A DNA stretch of 64,000 nucleotides from Amycolatopsis decaplanina DSM 44594. GTDB taxonomy: Bacteria; Actinomycetota; Actinomycetes; Mycobacteriales; Pseudonocardiaceae. A program made the position numbers and the translations under genes. The DNA is taken from contig NZ_AOHO01000075.1 in assembly GCF_000342005.1 (NCBI RefSeq), positions 186,001-250,000 of the forward strand, read 5' to 3'. The stretch's first letter is position 1. The number at the start of each line of letters is the position of its first letter. Shown here in pieces: positions 1 through 9,162 of the stretch. The notes under the pieces are model-generated. The model was not told the origin of the DNA, searched no databases, and saw only the letters and a list, made by a program, of their open reading frames with translations.

Positions 1-1
1 C

Positions 2-829
2 GGGTACGAATGGTGGTACGCCCGGCTGTATCCGGGCGCGGTTTCCGGTATGGACACCGTCGCGGCGGGAGCGAGCCGGTGGGCGAAGCGGACCGCCGGA
101 GAGATCGACGCGAGGTGCTGGTACTTCATCCGCTACCTCGATGCGACCGGTGTCCACATCAGACTCCGCATCCAGGCGGACCCGGACGCGCTGGACACGC
201 TGGACGAGCGAAGCGGCCCGCTGCGTGAACTCGTCGCCACGACCGACCGGCCGCCGGCCCCTGAGCACCGGCGGCTCATTCCCGAAGCGGGCGCGCTCGA
301 CACCCCGGGGCCGTCCGGTGTCCGGCTCGGCTGCTACGAACCGGAAATCGACAAGTACGGCCGTGACCACCTTCCCGACGCCGAAACCGCCTTCCAGGAC
401 TCGAGTGAGCTGATGCTCGACCTCGACGCGACGAGCAAGGCACAGCCCGGCGCACGCGCCGGGCTCGCCGCCCGTCTGATGCGCGAGGCCGCGGCCGCGG
501 TACTCACCGAAGCGGAGATCCGCGAATTCTGGCCGTTCCACCGCAACTACTGGGGCGAGCATCTGCGTCTGCTCAGGCAGTCCAAGGCGGCTCTGCAGAA
601 GCGGCTCGACACCGTTGTCACCACGATCGGGAATCATCCGCCCACCGAGACCGAGATCGACCTCCTGCGCGCCTGGAGCGACCGGCTGGCGCGCCGGATA
701 CACGCGACCGCGCCATCACGGCGTTCGCGGCTGTTCTTCCACCACCTGCACATGAGCATGAACCGGCTTGGCTATCTGCCCGCCGAGGAAGCCATGATCG
801 GGCTGGCCATGATCGGAGGCGGAAAATGA
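2..829 (+). CDS. LanB C-terminal / thiopeptide-type (SpaB_C-like) biosynthesis protein, 5'-truncated by window edge
   Basis: The frame is open from base 2, so the start lies outside the window; 275 residues are visible. The first visible residues (WWYARLYPGA, then a WYFIRYLDATGVHIRLRI stretch) and the later YEPEIDKYG and FFHHLHMSMNRLGYLP segments are those of the SpaB_C/Lant_dehydr_C and thiopeptide-type bacteriocin domain. In this superfamily such stand-alone proteins either eliminate glutamate from glutamylated Ser/Thr to give dehydroamino acids, or catalyse the pyridine-forming [4+2] cycloaddition of thiopeptides; sequence alone does not tell me which. The glutamylation partner would be the LanB N-terminal protein at 26118-28532. 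The stop overlaps the next gene's start (ATGA), so the two are translationally coupled. Confidence 0.8.
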   Translation, partial: GYEWWYARLYPGAVSGMDTVAAGASRWAKRTAGEIDARCWYFIRYLDATGVHIRLRIQADPDALDTLDERSGPLRELVATTDRPPAPEHRRLIPEAGALDTPGPSGVRLGCYEPEIDKYGRDHLPDAETAFQDSSELMLDLDATSKAQPGARAGLAARLMREAAAAVLTEAEIREFWPFHRNYWGEHLRLLRQSKAALQKRLDTVVTTIGNHPPTETEIDLLRAWSDRLARRIHATAPSRRSRLFFHHLHMSMNRLGYLPAEEAMIGLAMIGGGK

Positions 830-1839
830 CCACCGAAGTCGAACCGACACCGTCCCTCGCCGGGACATCGATGCCGCGGTTGAGCCCCGAAGCGATCAGG
901 CTCTATCACCAGATCGTGCTCAACCCCGGCATTCTCGGGGCCGACACCACGCGCGGACGAGATGACGACACGAGCGAGGCCATCGCACAGCTCGCCGAAA
1001 GCGGGTTGGTCCGGCCCGCCCCCGGAAACGGCTGGGAGGCGGTCAATCCGGGGCTCGCCGTGGACGCGCTCGCCCGCCGGACCCAACACGTCCTGGTCGA
1101 CCACCTGCTCCAGATCTCCGCCCTCGGGCGGCACTTCACCCTGTTGCACGGTGTCGACTCGGAGCGCGGGAACGGTTCGGCCACCTTGTTCGAGCCGGTC
1201 GCCACCGAACACGAGGCTCACGCGTTCCTCGCCGAGCATCTCCGAACCGGTCCGCAAAACCTCTTCGCGTGTTCAGGGGGCCCGGGGCCCGGCTTCGCCG
1301 ACTGCGGGGTCGGTGCCTTGCTCACACCGGCACTGATCCCGCCCGGCCGTCAGGTGCACCTGGTGTTACCGCATGGGAGCACGCTTCGCCCCCAGTTCAC
1401 CGAACACCGCGCGATCCGGGTCCGGAGCTGCCGTCAGATCCCCCTCACGGCCGTCGCCGCGGGCCCTTCGGCCGGCGCGCTGGCGCTGCCCGCTTCCGGC
1501 CCGTCCTCCCCCGCACGGCGGTTCTTCGTCTACCAGCATCCGGCCGCCCACGCGGTGGTCAAGACGCTGCTGGACTCCCTGTGGTCCTTCTCCGTACCTC
1601 TTCACGCGCAGATACCGCCGCCGGCCGGGATACACCGGGCCATCGTCGGCTTGCTCGCGATGGGCAAGAAAGACGAGAACATCGCCCGCCACCTCGGTCT
1701 CGGGCTCCGCACCACGCGTAAGCACATCGCCGACATCCTCAAGACGCTGGGCGCGCGCAGCAGACTCGAAGCCGGTGTGCTGGCCGAGCGGAACGGCTGG
1801 CTGGACCCGCCCGCCGAAACCACGGAAGGTCGTCTCTGA
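826..1839 (+). CDS. LuxR-family transcriptional regulator
   Basis: 337 residues. The last ~65 residues carry a LuxR/FixJ-type helix-turn-helix (HRAIVGLLAMGKKDENIARH, then TTRKHIADILKTLGARSR). The N-terminal ~270 residues match no sensor domain I recognise; they show neither a receiver aspartate pocket nor an AAA P-loop. The ATG overlaps the stop of the upstream RiPP dehydratase-domain gene by four bases, so it is probably the pathway-specific regulator at the left side of the cluster. Codon 181 is TTA (1366-1368), a rare leucine codon in such DNA and a hint of bldA-type control. Confidence 0.8.
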   Translation: MTTEVEPTPSLAGTSMPRLSPEAIRLYHQIVLNPGILGADTTRGRDDDTSEAIAQLAESGLVRPAPGNGWEAVNPGLAVDALARRTQHVLVDHLLQISALGRHFTLLHGVDSERGNGSATLFEPVATEHEAHAFLAEHLRTGPQNLFACSGGPGPGFADCGVGALLTPALIPPGRQVHLVLPHGSTLRPQFTEHRAIRVRSCRQIPLTAVAAGPSAGALALPASGPSSPARRFFVYQHPAAHAVVKTLLDSLWSFSVPLHAQIPPPAGIHRAIVGLLAMGKKDENIARHLGLGLRTTRKHIADILKTLGARSRLEAGVLAERNGWLDPPAETTEGRL

Positions 1840-1851
1840 GCTCTCGGCCGG

Positions 1852-2712
1852 TCACCCGGGCAGGGCGAGAGCATCCAGCAAGCACGCGGCGAACTCCTCG
1901 GGCAGCCCCAGCATTCCGCCGTGATCACCGGGAAACACCACGGGTCGGAGGTCCAGTCGCTCGGCGAGCAGTACCGCGGTCCGGTACGCGAACTGGCCTT
2001 CCGACGTGGTGCCGACTCCGACCACCACCCGCGCCGGAGTGGTGCGCAGCGCGTCCAGATCCGGGACGTAGCCGGCCAGCGGGCGCCACATCGGGCCGAA
2101 GAAGACCGTGAGGTTCGCCGGGGTGAAGAACTCCTCCAAATGATCCCGCATCGCCACGATCGCGACCAGTTCGTCCGGGTCGGGGGACTCCGGCACGTCG
2201 AAGCCGGCGGAAGGCAGGAACTTGCCCAAGGCCGCGCTCGCACCGACGGTTCTGGCGGTTTCGTAGACGTCGGCGTTGTGCGCGCGGCGCTCCTCGGGTC
2301 CGGGCAGCAGCTCGGCGATCGACGGCTCGTGCACGATCAGCGTGCGCACCTGTTCCGGATATGTCGCGGCCAATTCGAGAGCGGTGGCGCAGCCGCCACT
2401 GGTGGCGAACACGTATGCGGGCTCTCGGGTGACCGTGCGCAGCAGTCGGCGCGCGTCGTCGGCCTGGGTCTCGACCGTGATGTCCCGGCTCGGATCGTCG
2501 ACGGTGGACACCGACAAGCCGCGTGGGTCATAGGTGATCACGGTGTGGTGCTTCGCGAGCAGCGGTGCGATGTCGTCGTACATCGACGCGCCCGCCGGGC
2601 CGCCCGGAATCAGCAGCAACACCGGCCCGGTGCCGCGCACCTGATAACTCAAGTGAGCCCCGGGAACGTCCAGTGTGCCGGCTCTTTCCGATTCCCACGG
2701 CTCTTCCATCAT
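1852..2712 (-). CDS. alpha/beta-hydrolase fold protein
   Basis: 286 residues. An oxyanion-type loop (LLLIPGGPAGASMYDD), a nucleophile elbow of the form TSGGCA and a C-terminal PGDHGG histidine segment support an alpha/beta hydrolase. The start at 2712 is chosen for a strong AGGAGGG ribosome site about 8 bases upstream; a longer open frame running back to 3282 lies inside the divergent glycosyltransferase gene and is rejected. It is the only minus-strand gene in the cluster core, divergent from the glycosyltransferase. The substrate is unknown: it could be a tailoring esterase, a resistance hydrolase or an unrelated passenger. Confidence 0.75.
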   Translation of the reverse strand: MMEEPWESERAGTLDVPGAHLSYQVRGTGPVLLLIPGGPAGASMYDDIAPLLAKHHTVITYDPRGLSVSTVDDPSRDITVETQADDARRLLRTVTREPAYVFATSGGCATALELAATYPEQVRTLIVHEPSIAELLPGPEERRAHNADVYETARTVGASAALGKFLPSAGFDVPESPDPDELVAIVAMRDHLEEFFTPANLTVFFGPMWRPLAGYVPDLDALRTTPARVVVGVGTTSEGQFAYRTAVLLAERLDLRPVVFPGDHGGMLGLPEEFAACLLDALALPG

Positions 2713-2880
2713 GCCAGATCCCTCCTGTGGCCGCCGAACTTCGCTGCGGGGCGGATAACCGCAATGAAGACGGTAATCCCCCGCGTGGCGGAGATGGAAA
2801 AGAATTGTTTGCACGAGTGCCCCCGTCGTATTGCATGATGCTGCACGATTTAGTCGCCATTCCGAGGGCGAGTCACTGAT
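2713..2880. promoter_or_regulatory. divergent promoter region between hydrolase and glycosyltransferase
   Basis: This 168-base spacer separates divergent genes and must carry both promoters. A weak sigma-70-like pair for the rightward gene is TTGTTT (2805-2810) and TATTGC (2829-2834) with an 18-base spacer. No clear operator palindrome was seen. Confidence 0.3.
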
Positions 2881-4029
2881 ATGGTCGTTTTCATGCGCGT
2901 GTTGATCAGCACTTGGGGATGGCGATCTCACTATTATCCGATGGTCCCGTTCGCATGGGGGCTTCGCGCGGCCGGACACGAGGTCCGCGTCGCCGGCCAC
3001 CCGGCGCTGGCACCCGCCATCACCGGCTCCGGTCTCACGGCGGTCGAGGTCGGCGAAGACCCCGGTTTCGTCGAGCTTTTCGCCGGCGGGATCAGCCGGA
3101 AGGCCGAATCGGAGGATGAGTCCGTCACGGTCGACGGCGCGATCGCGGGCTGCGCGGACGGGATGGTAGATGATCTGGTCGCGTTCGCACGCGACTGGCG
3201 CCCGCAGGTGCTGGTGCATGATCCGCTGAACCTGGCCGCCCCGATCGCGGCGCGGGTCCTGGGTATCCCGGCCGTCAAACACCTGTGGGGCGCCGATTTC
3301 TCGGCGATCATGCCGGTCGCCGAGGAAGTCGCCACCGGGAACCTGGTGCGCCGGTTCGGGATCGATCGACTACCCGACACCCCGGACCTGATCGTCGACC
3401 CCTGCCCCTGGGCGATGCAAGTGCCCTCACCGGGCCTCGTCCCGCGTCAGCCGATCCGTTTCGTTCCCTACAACGGAACCGCGATGCATCCGTCGTGGTT
3501 GTGGCGACGGCCGTCGCGGCCGCGGGTGTGCGTCACATGGGGCACCCTGATGTCCGAAGTGGATGATGGTGAGCTCTTCCGCGCGCCGCGCGTTGCCGAA
3601 GCGCTGGCCTCGTCCGGCGTCGAGGTCGTGGTCGCCGTCGACCCCAAGACCCGGCCGCGATTCGGCGCGCTGCCGGACAATGTCCGGTTGGCCGACACGC
3701 AGCTGGCCCTGCACGTGGTGCTGGCGAGTTGCCGGGCCATCGTCCATCAGGGAGGTGCCGGGTCGACGATGACCGCTCTCGCCGCCGGGGTGCCGCAGGT
3801 GATCTTGCCGGCGGTGGTCGATCAGCGGTTCAACGCCACCCAGCTCGCTCTGACCGGCGCCGGCGTGGCCGGGGATCTCGAAACGGTGGCCGATCAGGTG
3901 CACGCGCTGCTGACCGAACCGCACTGGCGGCAGGCGGCCACCGCGCTCGCCGAGGAGAACGCCGGCCGTCCCTGTCCCGCGGAGGCGGCGACCGGATTGG
4001 CCCGGCAACTCGACATGCTGTCCGTTTGA
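2881..4029 (+). CDS. GT-B glycosyltransferase (family 1, macrolide/EryCIII-like)
   Basis: 382 residues. The N-terminal MRVLISTWGWRSHYYPMVP is the acceptor-side start of antibiotic glycosyltransferases. The C-terminal donor site reads HQGGAGSTMTALAAGVPQ followed by a DQRFNA segment, the nucleotide-sugar signature of this family. Translation may start at 2881 or at the in-frame ATG at 2893; a GAGGGCGAG purine run lies at 2862-2870. It probably moves a sugar from an NDP-sugar to the peptide or to an aromatic acyl acceptor. No deoxysugar-biosynthesis genes are in the window, so a common hexose or a sugar made elsewhere is implied. Confidence 0.88.
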   Translation: MVVFMRVLISTWGWRSHYYPMVPFAWGLRAAGHEVRVAGHPALAPAITGSGLTAVEVGEDPGFVELFAGGISRKAESEDESVTVDGAIAGCADGMVDDLVAFARDWRPQVLVHDPLNLAAPIAARVLGIPAVKHLWGADFSAIMPVAEEVATGNLVRRFGIDRLPDTPDLIVDPCPWAMQVPSPGLVPRQPIRFVPYNGTAMHPSWLWRRPSRPRVCVTWGTLMSEVDDGELFRAPRVAEALASSGVEVVVAVDPKTRPRFGALPDNVRLADTQLALHVVLASCRAIVHQGGAGSTMTALAAGVPQVILPAVVDQRFNATQLALTGAGVAGDLETVADQVHALLTEPHWRQAATALAEENAGRPCPAEAATGLARQLDMLSV

Positions 4030-4049
4030 TCGGATACAGATTTCCGTCC

Positions 4050-4065
4050 CCGCGATGAATCGCGG
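4050..4065. other. short perfect inverted repeat upstream of the PKS
   Basis: Seven-base arms (CCGCGAT / ATCGCGG) around a two-base loop in the 90-base gap between the glycosyltransferase and PKS genes. It could be a weak stem-loop or operator; there is no T-tract. Confidence 0.3.
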
Positions 4066-4119
4066 ATTTCCCGTCGATATGAATGGTCGTCATACAATGC
4101 TGCCCGAAGGGACCGTGTA

Positions 4120-7100
4120 GTGAGCATCGATGCACCAGGAGCCGAACCGGTCGCCGTGATCGGGATCGGTTGCCGATTCCCGGGGGGAGCCGACAGTCCG
4201 GACACTTTCTGGGATTTGCTGCTGGCAGGCGTCGAGACCAGTTCCGACATTCCTGGCGATCGGTGGCGGTCTTATGCGGAATTGGGCCACCGGCACGCCT
4301 CGGTGCTGCGCGACACCGTCGGACGGGGGAACTTCCTGTCCGGGATCGATGGGTTCGACGCGGATTTCTTCGGGATCACCCCGCGCGAGGCGGAACTCAT
4401 GGATCCGCAGCAGCGAATCCTGCTCGAAGTGGCCTGGCAGGCACTGGAGCACGCGGGGGTCCCGCCGTATTCGCTCGCCGGCAGTGAGACGGGGGTGTTC
4501 GTCGGTTCGTGCACCGACGACTACCGGCGGCACCTGCTCGAGGACATCGTGAACATGGACGCGTGGAGCGGTATCGGAGCGGCCCGGTGCGCGGTGGCGA
4601 ACCGGCTGTCGCACGTGCTGGACCTGCGCGGGCCGAGTCTCGCCGTCGACACCGCCTGCTCGGCGTCACTGGTCGCGCTGCACCTGGCCTGTCAGAGCCT
4701 GCGTTCGGCCGAAAGCGGGCTAGCGCTCGTGGCAGGGGTGAACCTCCTGGTCTCGCCGGGAGAGACGGTGACGCTGAACCTCGCGGGCGCGCTCGCGGCC
4801 GACGGCCGGTCGAAGGCGTTCGACGCCACCGCCGACGGGTACGGACGCGGCGAGGGCTGCGGTGTGCTGGTGCTCAAGCGCTTGTCCGACGCCCAGCGCG
4901 ACGGAGACCGGGTGCTGGCCCTCGTCCGCGGCAGCGCGGTGAGCCAGGACGGCTACACCAGCGGGATCATGGCGCCCAACCCGGTCGCGCAGGAACACGT
5001 CATGGTGCGGGCCTGCCGGGACGCCGGCGTCGACCCGCGGACGGTCGGGTTCGTCGAGGCGCACGGAACGGGAACCCTGCTGGGCGATCCGCTGGAGGCC
5101 GAGGCGATCAGTGCGGTGTACGGCGTGGACCGCGCGGACGACGGCTGTTTCATCGGCTCGGTGAAGGCCAACATCGGCCACCTGGAAGGCGCCGCCGGCG
5201 TCGCGGGCGTGATCAAGGCCGTGCTCGCGCTCGGCAAGGCGGAGATTCCAGCCACGCCGATGGCGTCCGGCCCGAACCCGGCTGTTCCGTGGCACGCCAA
5301 CGGTCTGCGGCTCGTGACCGAACGTGTGCCGTGGCCGTCGGCGGGAGAGCCGCGGCGAGCGGGTGTTTCGGGATTCGGCTACGGCGGCACCGTCGCGCAC
5401 ATCGTGCTCGAGGAGCCACCGGGAACACCGGCGACCCATCAAGCCGATGGCCGGGGCGAAAGGTTGTTCGCACTGTCCGCCGCGTCGGAGGAGGCACTCG
5501 GCCGCAGGGCCGGCGACCTCGCGGACTGGCTCTCGAAACAGGGCGACGAGATCTCGCTCGACTCGCTCGCGCACACGCTGGCGCTCCGGCGGTCTCACCT
5601 CGGGCACCGCGCGGCCGTCACCGCTTCGGACCGGAGCGAGCTGATCGGGCGGCTGTACGAGCTGGTCCAGGACGAATCGGCGGACCACGTTGTCACCGGC
5701 AGTCCGCTTCCCGAGCGGGAAACCGGCCTGGTGTGGGTGTTCTCCGGACACGGTTCGCAGTGGACCGGTATGGGCCGCGAACTGCTGGCCACCTCCCCTG
5801 TCTTCGCCGCCGTGCTCGACGAGCTGGCACCGGTGTTCGCGAACGAGATCGGCTTCACCCCGCGGCAGGTGCTGGAGGACGGCGCCCTCGACGACGTTTG
5901 CCGTATCCAGTCGATGATCTTCGCCATGCAGGTCGGCTTGGCCGCGGTGTGGCGTGATCGCGGGCTCGTCCCGGCCGCGGTGATCGGGCATTCGGTCGGC
6001 GAGATCGCCGCCGCCGTCTGCGCGGGCGCGCTCGATCTCGAGGCAGGCGCCAAGCTGAGCTGCCGTCGTTCGAGGGTGCTGCGCCGGGAGGCGGGCAAGG
6101 GCGCGATGGCCATGGTCGGCCTCCCGTTCGCCGAGGTGGAGCGACGGCTCGCCGGTCGTCCCGGGATCGTGGCGGGCATCCAGTCCTCGCCGGTGTCCAC
6201 TGTGGTCTCCGGCGAGCCCGCCGCGGTCGAGGCAGCGATCCGGGAGTTCCAGGCAGCGGGACTGGTCGTCCGGCGGGTCGCTTCGGACGTGGCGTTCCAC
6301 AGCCCCAGGATGGACCCGCTCGCGACGGAACTGGCCGAGGCCGTGGCCGAGCTACGTCCGACGCAGACGAAGATTCCGCTCTACACCACCGCTTTGCCCG
6401 ATCCGCGCGCGCTCCCCGTCTTCGACGGGACCTACTGGGCCGCCAACCTGCGTAACCCGGTGCGGCTCGCCGGCGCCGTCGCGGCGGCGGCCGAGGACGG
6501 CCACCTGGCCTTCTTGGAGATCTCGCCGCATCCGGTGGTGACGCACTCGATCAGCGAAACCCTTTCCCACCAAGGGATCGAAGAGTGCTTCGTCGGCGGA
6601 ACCCTGCGTCGTGACCAGTCCGAGGAACGTAGCCTCCTCACCGCCCTCGGCTCGCTGTACTGCCACGGCCTCGAGGTCGACTGGTCCCGGCTGTACCCGG
6701 ACGGTGAGCTGGTGGCGGCCCCCGCGAACCCGTGGCGGCACCGGTCGCTCTGGTGGCGGCCTCAGCTCGGTGGCGGTGGTTCCGCCCGTGCGCACGACCC
6801 GCACAGCCAGACCCTGCTCGGCGCGGAGACACCGGTCGCGGGCAGCGCCGTCCGGATGTGGCAGAGCGATCTCGACGACGGCAATCGCCCTTATCCGGGA
6901 AGCCACAGCATCAACGGCGTCGAGATCGTACCCGCCGCGGTATTCCTCACGACCTTCTTCGCGGCCGCCGCGCCGGGGTCCCCACCGCCGACGCTGCGGA
7001 AGATCGTCATGCGCAGCCCACTGATGACCGCCGAGCTCAGGAACATCCAGGTCGTGCTGGACGGCGACACCCTCCGGATCGCTTCCCGCGCCGCGGCGAC

Positions 7101-9162
7101 CGGCTCCGGACGGGGATGGGACATCCACACCTACGCGACCGTCGCCGAACCGGGCGAGCTTCCTGGCCCGCACACACCGGATGTTCCCGTCGAGCCGGTG
7201 CCCCCCACTCTCGTCCACGACCGGCTCAGCGCCGTGGGGGTGCCGTCGACGGGCTTCGACTGGACGGTGCGGGAACTCCTGCGCGGCAGCGGTGCGCTGC
7301 GCGGCACTGTCGCATTAGGGCGGTCGACCACCTGGGCACCGTTGCTGGACGCGGTGATGACGCTCGCGCCGGTCGCCTACCCCGGGGATCCAGTGCTGCG
7401 TATGGCCGTCGAGGTGGACGAGGTCACGGTACAAGGCGAGCCACCCGAATCGGCGGTGATCGACATCGCCATGCGCGCGGACGCTCCGACCACGGTGGAC
7501 GTCACGGTCACGACGCACGAAGGTCTGGTGATCGCCCATCTGAGCGGCCTGCGCTATGCGACCATCGGCGCCGAGGACGCCGTCTCCACCGATCCCCGCA
7601 CGCTGGTGCACGAGATCGTCTGGCGACCGTACGAACCGTTGGTGGACCCGAGTTCGGACCGAGCCCTCATAGTCGTCGGCCCGCACGACGAACTGGCCGA
7701 ACAGCTGGTCGCGCAAGCCCGTGCGACGGGACGCGACTGCAGGCTGTTCGGCGACTCCGAGCAGGTGGACGGCCTCGCCGGCGCCGATGTCTGCTTGATA
7801 CTGCCGACGACCACTTCGGACGAAGCCGAGGACTTCCTCCGGTCGTTCGCCACGATCACCTCGCGTCAGACCGGCCCCGGCAGGCTGTGGTGCCTCACGA
7901 CCGGCGCGGCATGGACGGGAACGGGCACCGAATCGCCACAGCGCCCGGCCGCCGCGGCCGTCACCGGATTCGGCCGCACACTCGCGGGAACACGGCCGGA
8001 ATCGTGGGGTGCGGTCATCGATCTGGACGATGTCGCCGTCACTGACGCGGCAGGAACCGCGAAAACCGTGCTCGGCCTGATCGGAACGGCGTCGGGCGAG
8101 GCCGTGATCGCGGTGCGGCAGGGCCGTCCGTTCGTGGCCCGGGCGACCAGAGTGGCGGGCCAGCCGAGCCATCCGGCGGCGCCGTGCCGTCCGGAAGGCA
8201 CCTACCTGATCAGTGGCGGTCTCGGCAGGCTCGGCCTCGCGGCCGCGGATCGCCTCGTGGGCTTGGGTGCGAAACGCCTCCTTTTCCTGACGCCGGAAGA
8301 GTTCCACCCGCGATCTCGATGGGAGTCCGCAGAAGAGGCCGAGGGGCTGCTGGCGCTGGAAGGCCGGGGCGTCACGGTGCGCGTCCTCACCGCCGACATG
8401 ACCGACCCGGACAGGTCCGGACTCCCTCCCGTTCGGGGCGTGCTCAGCATCACCGAGCCCGGTGGTCCGGGCGGGAGGTCGCGCATCCGCGGTACTCAGT
8501 TCCTGCACGAGCTCTTCCCGCCGGGCACCTTGGACTTCTTCACCGTCTTCTCCTCCTGCGATCAGCTGTTGAACAAGCCCGGATCGGAGCTGGACGGCGC
8601 GGCGTGTGCCCTGCTGGACGCGGTGGTGACGCAGCGCGCGCAGGCCGGGGAACACGCCGTGGGCCTCGATGTCGTGTCGGGGCACGACCTCACCGCGTCC
8701 GTCATCGTCGCCGCCTGGGACGTGGCGGATCGTCGCGGACCCGGTGTCCACTCGGTGTTCCGGGACGACCGGCCGGAACTGCTCGAGCGCGCGTTGCCGG
8801 TGTTGAGTGAGCTCAAGGCCGTCGCGGACGAACCGGTCGAGACGGATGAGCTGTCCGCTCTCGACCCGGAACAGCTGCTGACCACTCTCACAGCCGAAAT
8901 CCGGTCGCTGATCGCGAAAGAGATGAAGCTCGCCCCCGCGGACCTGGCGCCCACGCGGTCGCTCGCGGATCAGGGCATGGACTCGATCCTGACCGTCATG
9001 GTGCGGCGGCGCCTGGAGAAGCGGTTCGGATGCAGACTCCCGTCCACCCTGCTGTGGCAGACACCGACGGTGTCCGCGATCGCGGAACACGTCGCGGAGC
9101 TGCTGGACACTTCCGCCGATCCGAACCCGGCTTCCCCCAGAGGAGAGACGTCGTGCGCGTGA
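4120..9162 (+). CDS. iterative type I PKS (KS-AT-DH/TH-inactive KR-ACP), orsellinate-type aromatic acid synthase
   Basis: 1,680 residues. KS ~1-430 has DTACSAS with Cys180, VEAHGTGT and NIGHLEG; AT ~536-850 has GHSVG with Ser625; a DH/thioester-hydrolase-like domain starts near 895 with PYPGSH (His929); a KR-like Rossmann motif GGLGRLG lies at ~1366; the ACP has Ser1622 in GMDSI. Order and length match bacterial 6-methylsalicylate/orsellinate synthases (ChlB1, AviM and CalO5 families). By eye the KR active site is destroyed: Arg1455 replaces Lys, Asp1492 replaces Tyr and Cys1496 replaces Asn, although the VFSS serine is kept. An unreduced tetraketide (orsellinic acid type) is therefore predicted rather than 6-methylsalicylate. 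Codon 1066 is TTA. The start is GTG at 4120. The 3' end overlaps the KAS III-like gene. Confidence 0.93.
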   Translation: MSIDAPGAEPVAVIGIGCRFPGGADSPDTFWDLLLAGVETSSDIPGDRWRSYAELGHRHASVLRDTVGRGNFLSGIDGFDADFFGITPREAELMDPQQRILLEVAWQALEHAGVPPYSLAGSETGVFVGSCTDDYRRHLLEDIVNMDAWSGIGAARCAVANRLSHVLDLRGPSLAVDTACSASLVALHLACQSLRSAESGLALVAGVNLLVSPGETVTLNLAGALAADGRSKAFDATADGYGRGEGCGVLVLKRLSDAQRDGDRVLALVRGSAVSQDGYTSGIMAPNPVAQEHVMVRACRDAGVDPRTVGFVEAHGTGTLLGDPLEAEAISAVYGVDRADDGCFIGSVKANIGHLEGAAGVAGVIKAVLALGKAEIPATPMASGPNPAVPWHANGLRLVTERVPWPSAGEPRRAGVSGFGYGGTVAHIVLEEPPGTPATHQADGRGERLFALSAASEEALGRRAGDLADWLSKQGDEISLDSLAHTLALRRSHLGHRAAVTASDRSELIGRLYELVQDESADHVVTGSPLPERETGLVWVFSGHGSQWTGMGRELLATSPVFAAVLDELAPVFANEIGFTPRQVLEDGALDDVCRIQSMIFAMQVGLAAVWRDRGLVPAAVIGHSVGEIAAAVCAGALDLEAGAKLSCRRSRVLRREAGKGAMAMVGLPFAEVERRLAGRPGIVAGIQSSPVSTVVSGEPAAVEAAIREFQAAGLVVRRVASDVAFHSPRMDPLATELAEAVAELRPTQTKIPLYTTALPDPRALPVFDGTYWAANLRNPVRLAGAVAAAAEDGHLAFLEISPHPVVTHSISETLSHQGIEECFVGGTLRRDQSEERSLLTALGSLYCHGLEVDWSRLYPDGELVAAPANPWRHRSLWWRPQLGGGGSARAHDPHSQTLLGAETPVAGSAVRMWQSDLDDGNRPYPGSHSINGVEIVPAAVFLTTFFAAAAPGSPPPTLRKIVMRSPLMTAELRNIQVVLDGDTLRIASRAAATGSGRGWDIHTYATVAEPGELPGPHTPDVPVEPVPPTLVHDRLSAVGVPSTGFDWTVRELLRGSGALRGTVALGRSTTWAPLLDAVMTLAPVAYPGDPVLRMAVEVDEVTVQGEPPESAVIDIAMRADAPTTVDVTVTTHEGLVIAHLSGLRYATIGAEDAVSTDPRTLVHEIVWRPYEPLVDPSSDRALIVVGPHDELAEQLVAQARATGRDCRLFGDSEQVDGLAGADVCLILPTTTSDEAEDFLRSFATITSRQTGPGRLWCLTTGAAWTGTGTESPQRPAAAAVTGFGRTLAGTRPESWGAVIDLDDVAVTDAAGTAKTVLGLIGTASGEAVIAVRQGRPFVARATRVAGQPSHPAAPCRPEGTYLISGGLGRLGLAAADRLVGLGAKRLLFLTPEEFHPRSRWESAEEAEGLLALEGRGVTVRVLTADMTDPDRSGLPPVRGVLSITEPGGPGGRSRIRGTQFLHELFPPGTLDFFTVFSSCDQLLNKPGSELDGAACALLDAVVTQRAQAGEHAVGLDVVSGHDLTASVIVAAWDVADRRGPGVHSVFRDDRPELLERALPVLSELKAVADEPVETDELSALDPEQLLTTLTAEIRSLIAKEMKLAPADLAPTRSLADQGMDSILTVMVRRRLEKRFGCRLPSTLLWQTPTVSAIAEHVAELLDTSADPNPASPRGETSCA

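Noticed and set aside
4720..6300. Long minus-strand open frame across the PKS KS-AT region (similar ones at 7315-9681 and 46563-48677)
   Set aside because: Mirror frames of high-GC coding DNA; no domain signatures, and the plus-strand genes are clear.
4120..9162. 6-methylsalicylate synthase
   Set aside because: KR catalytic residues Lys, Tyr and Asn appear replaced.
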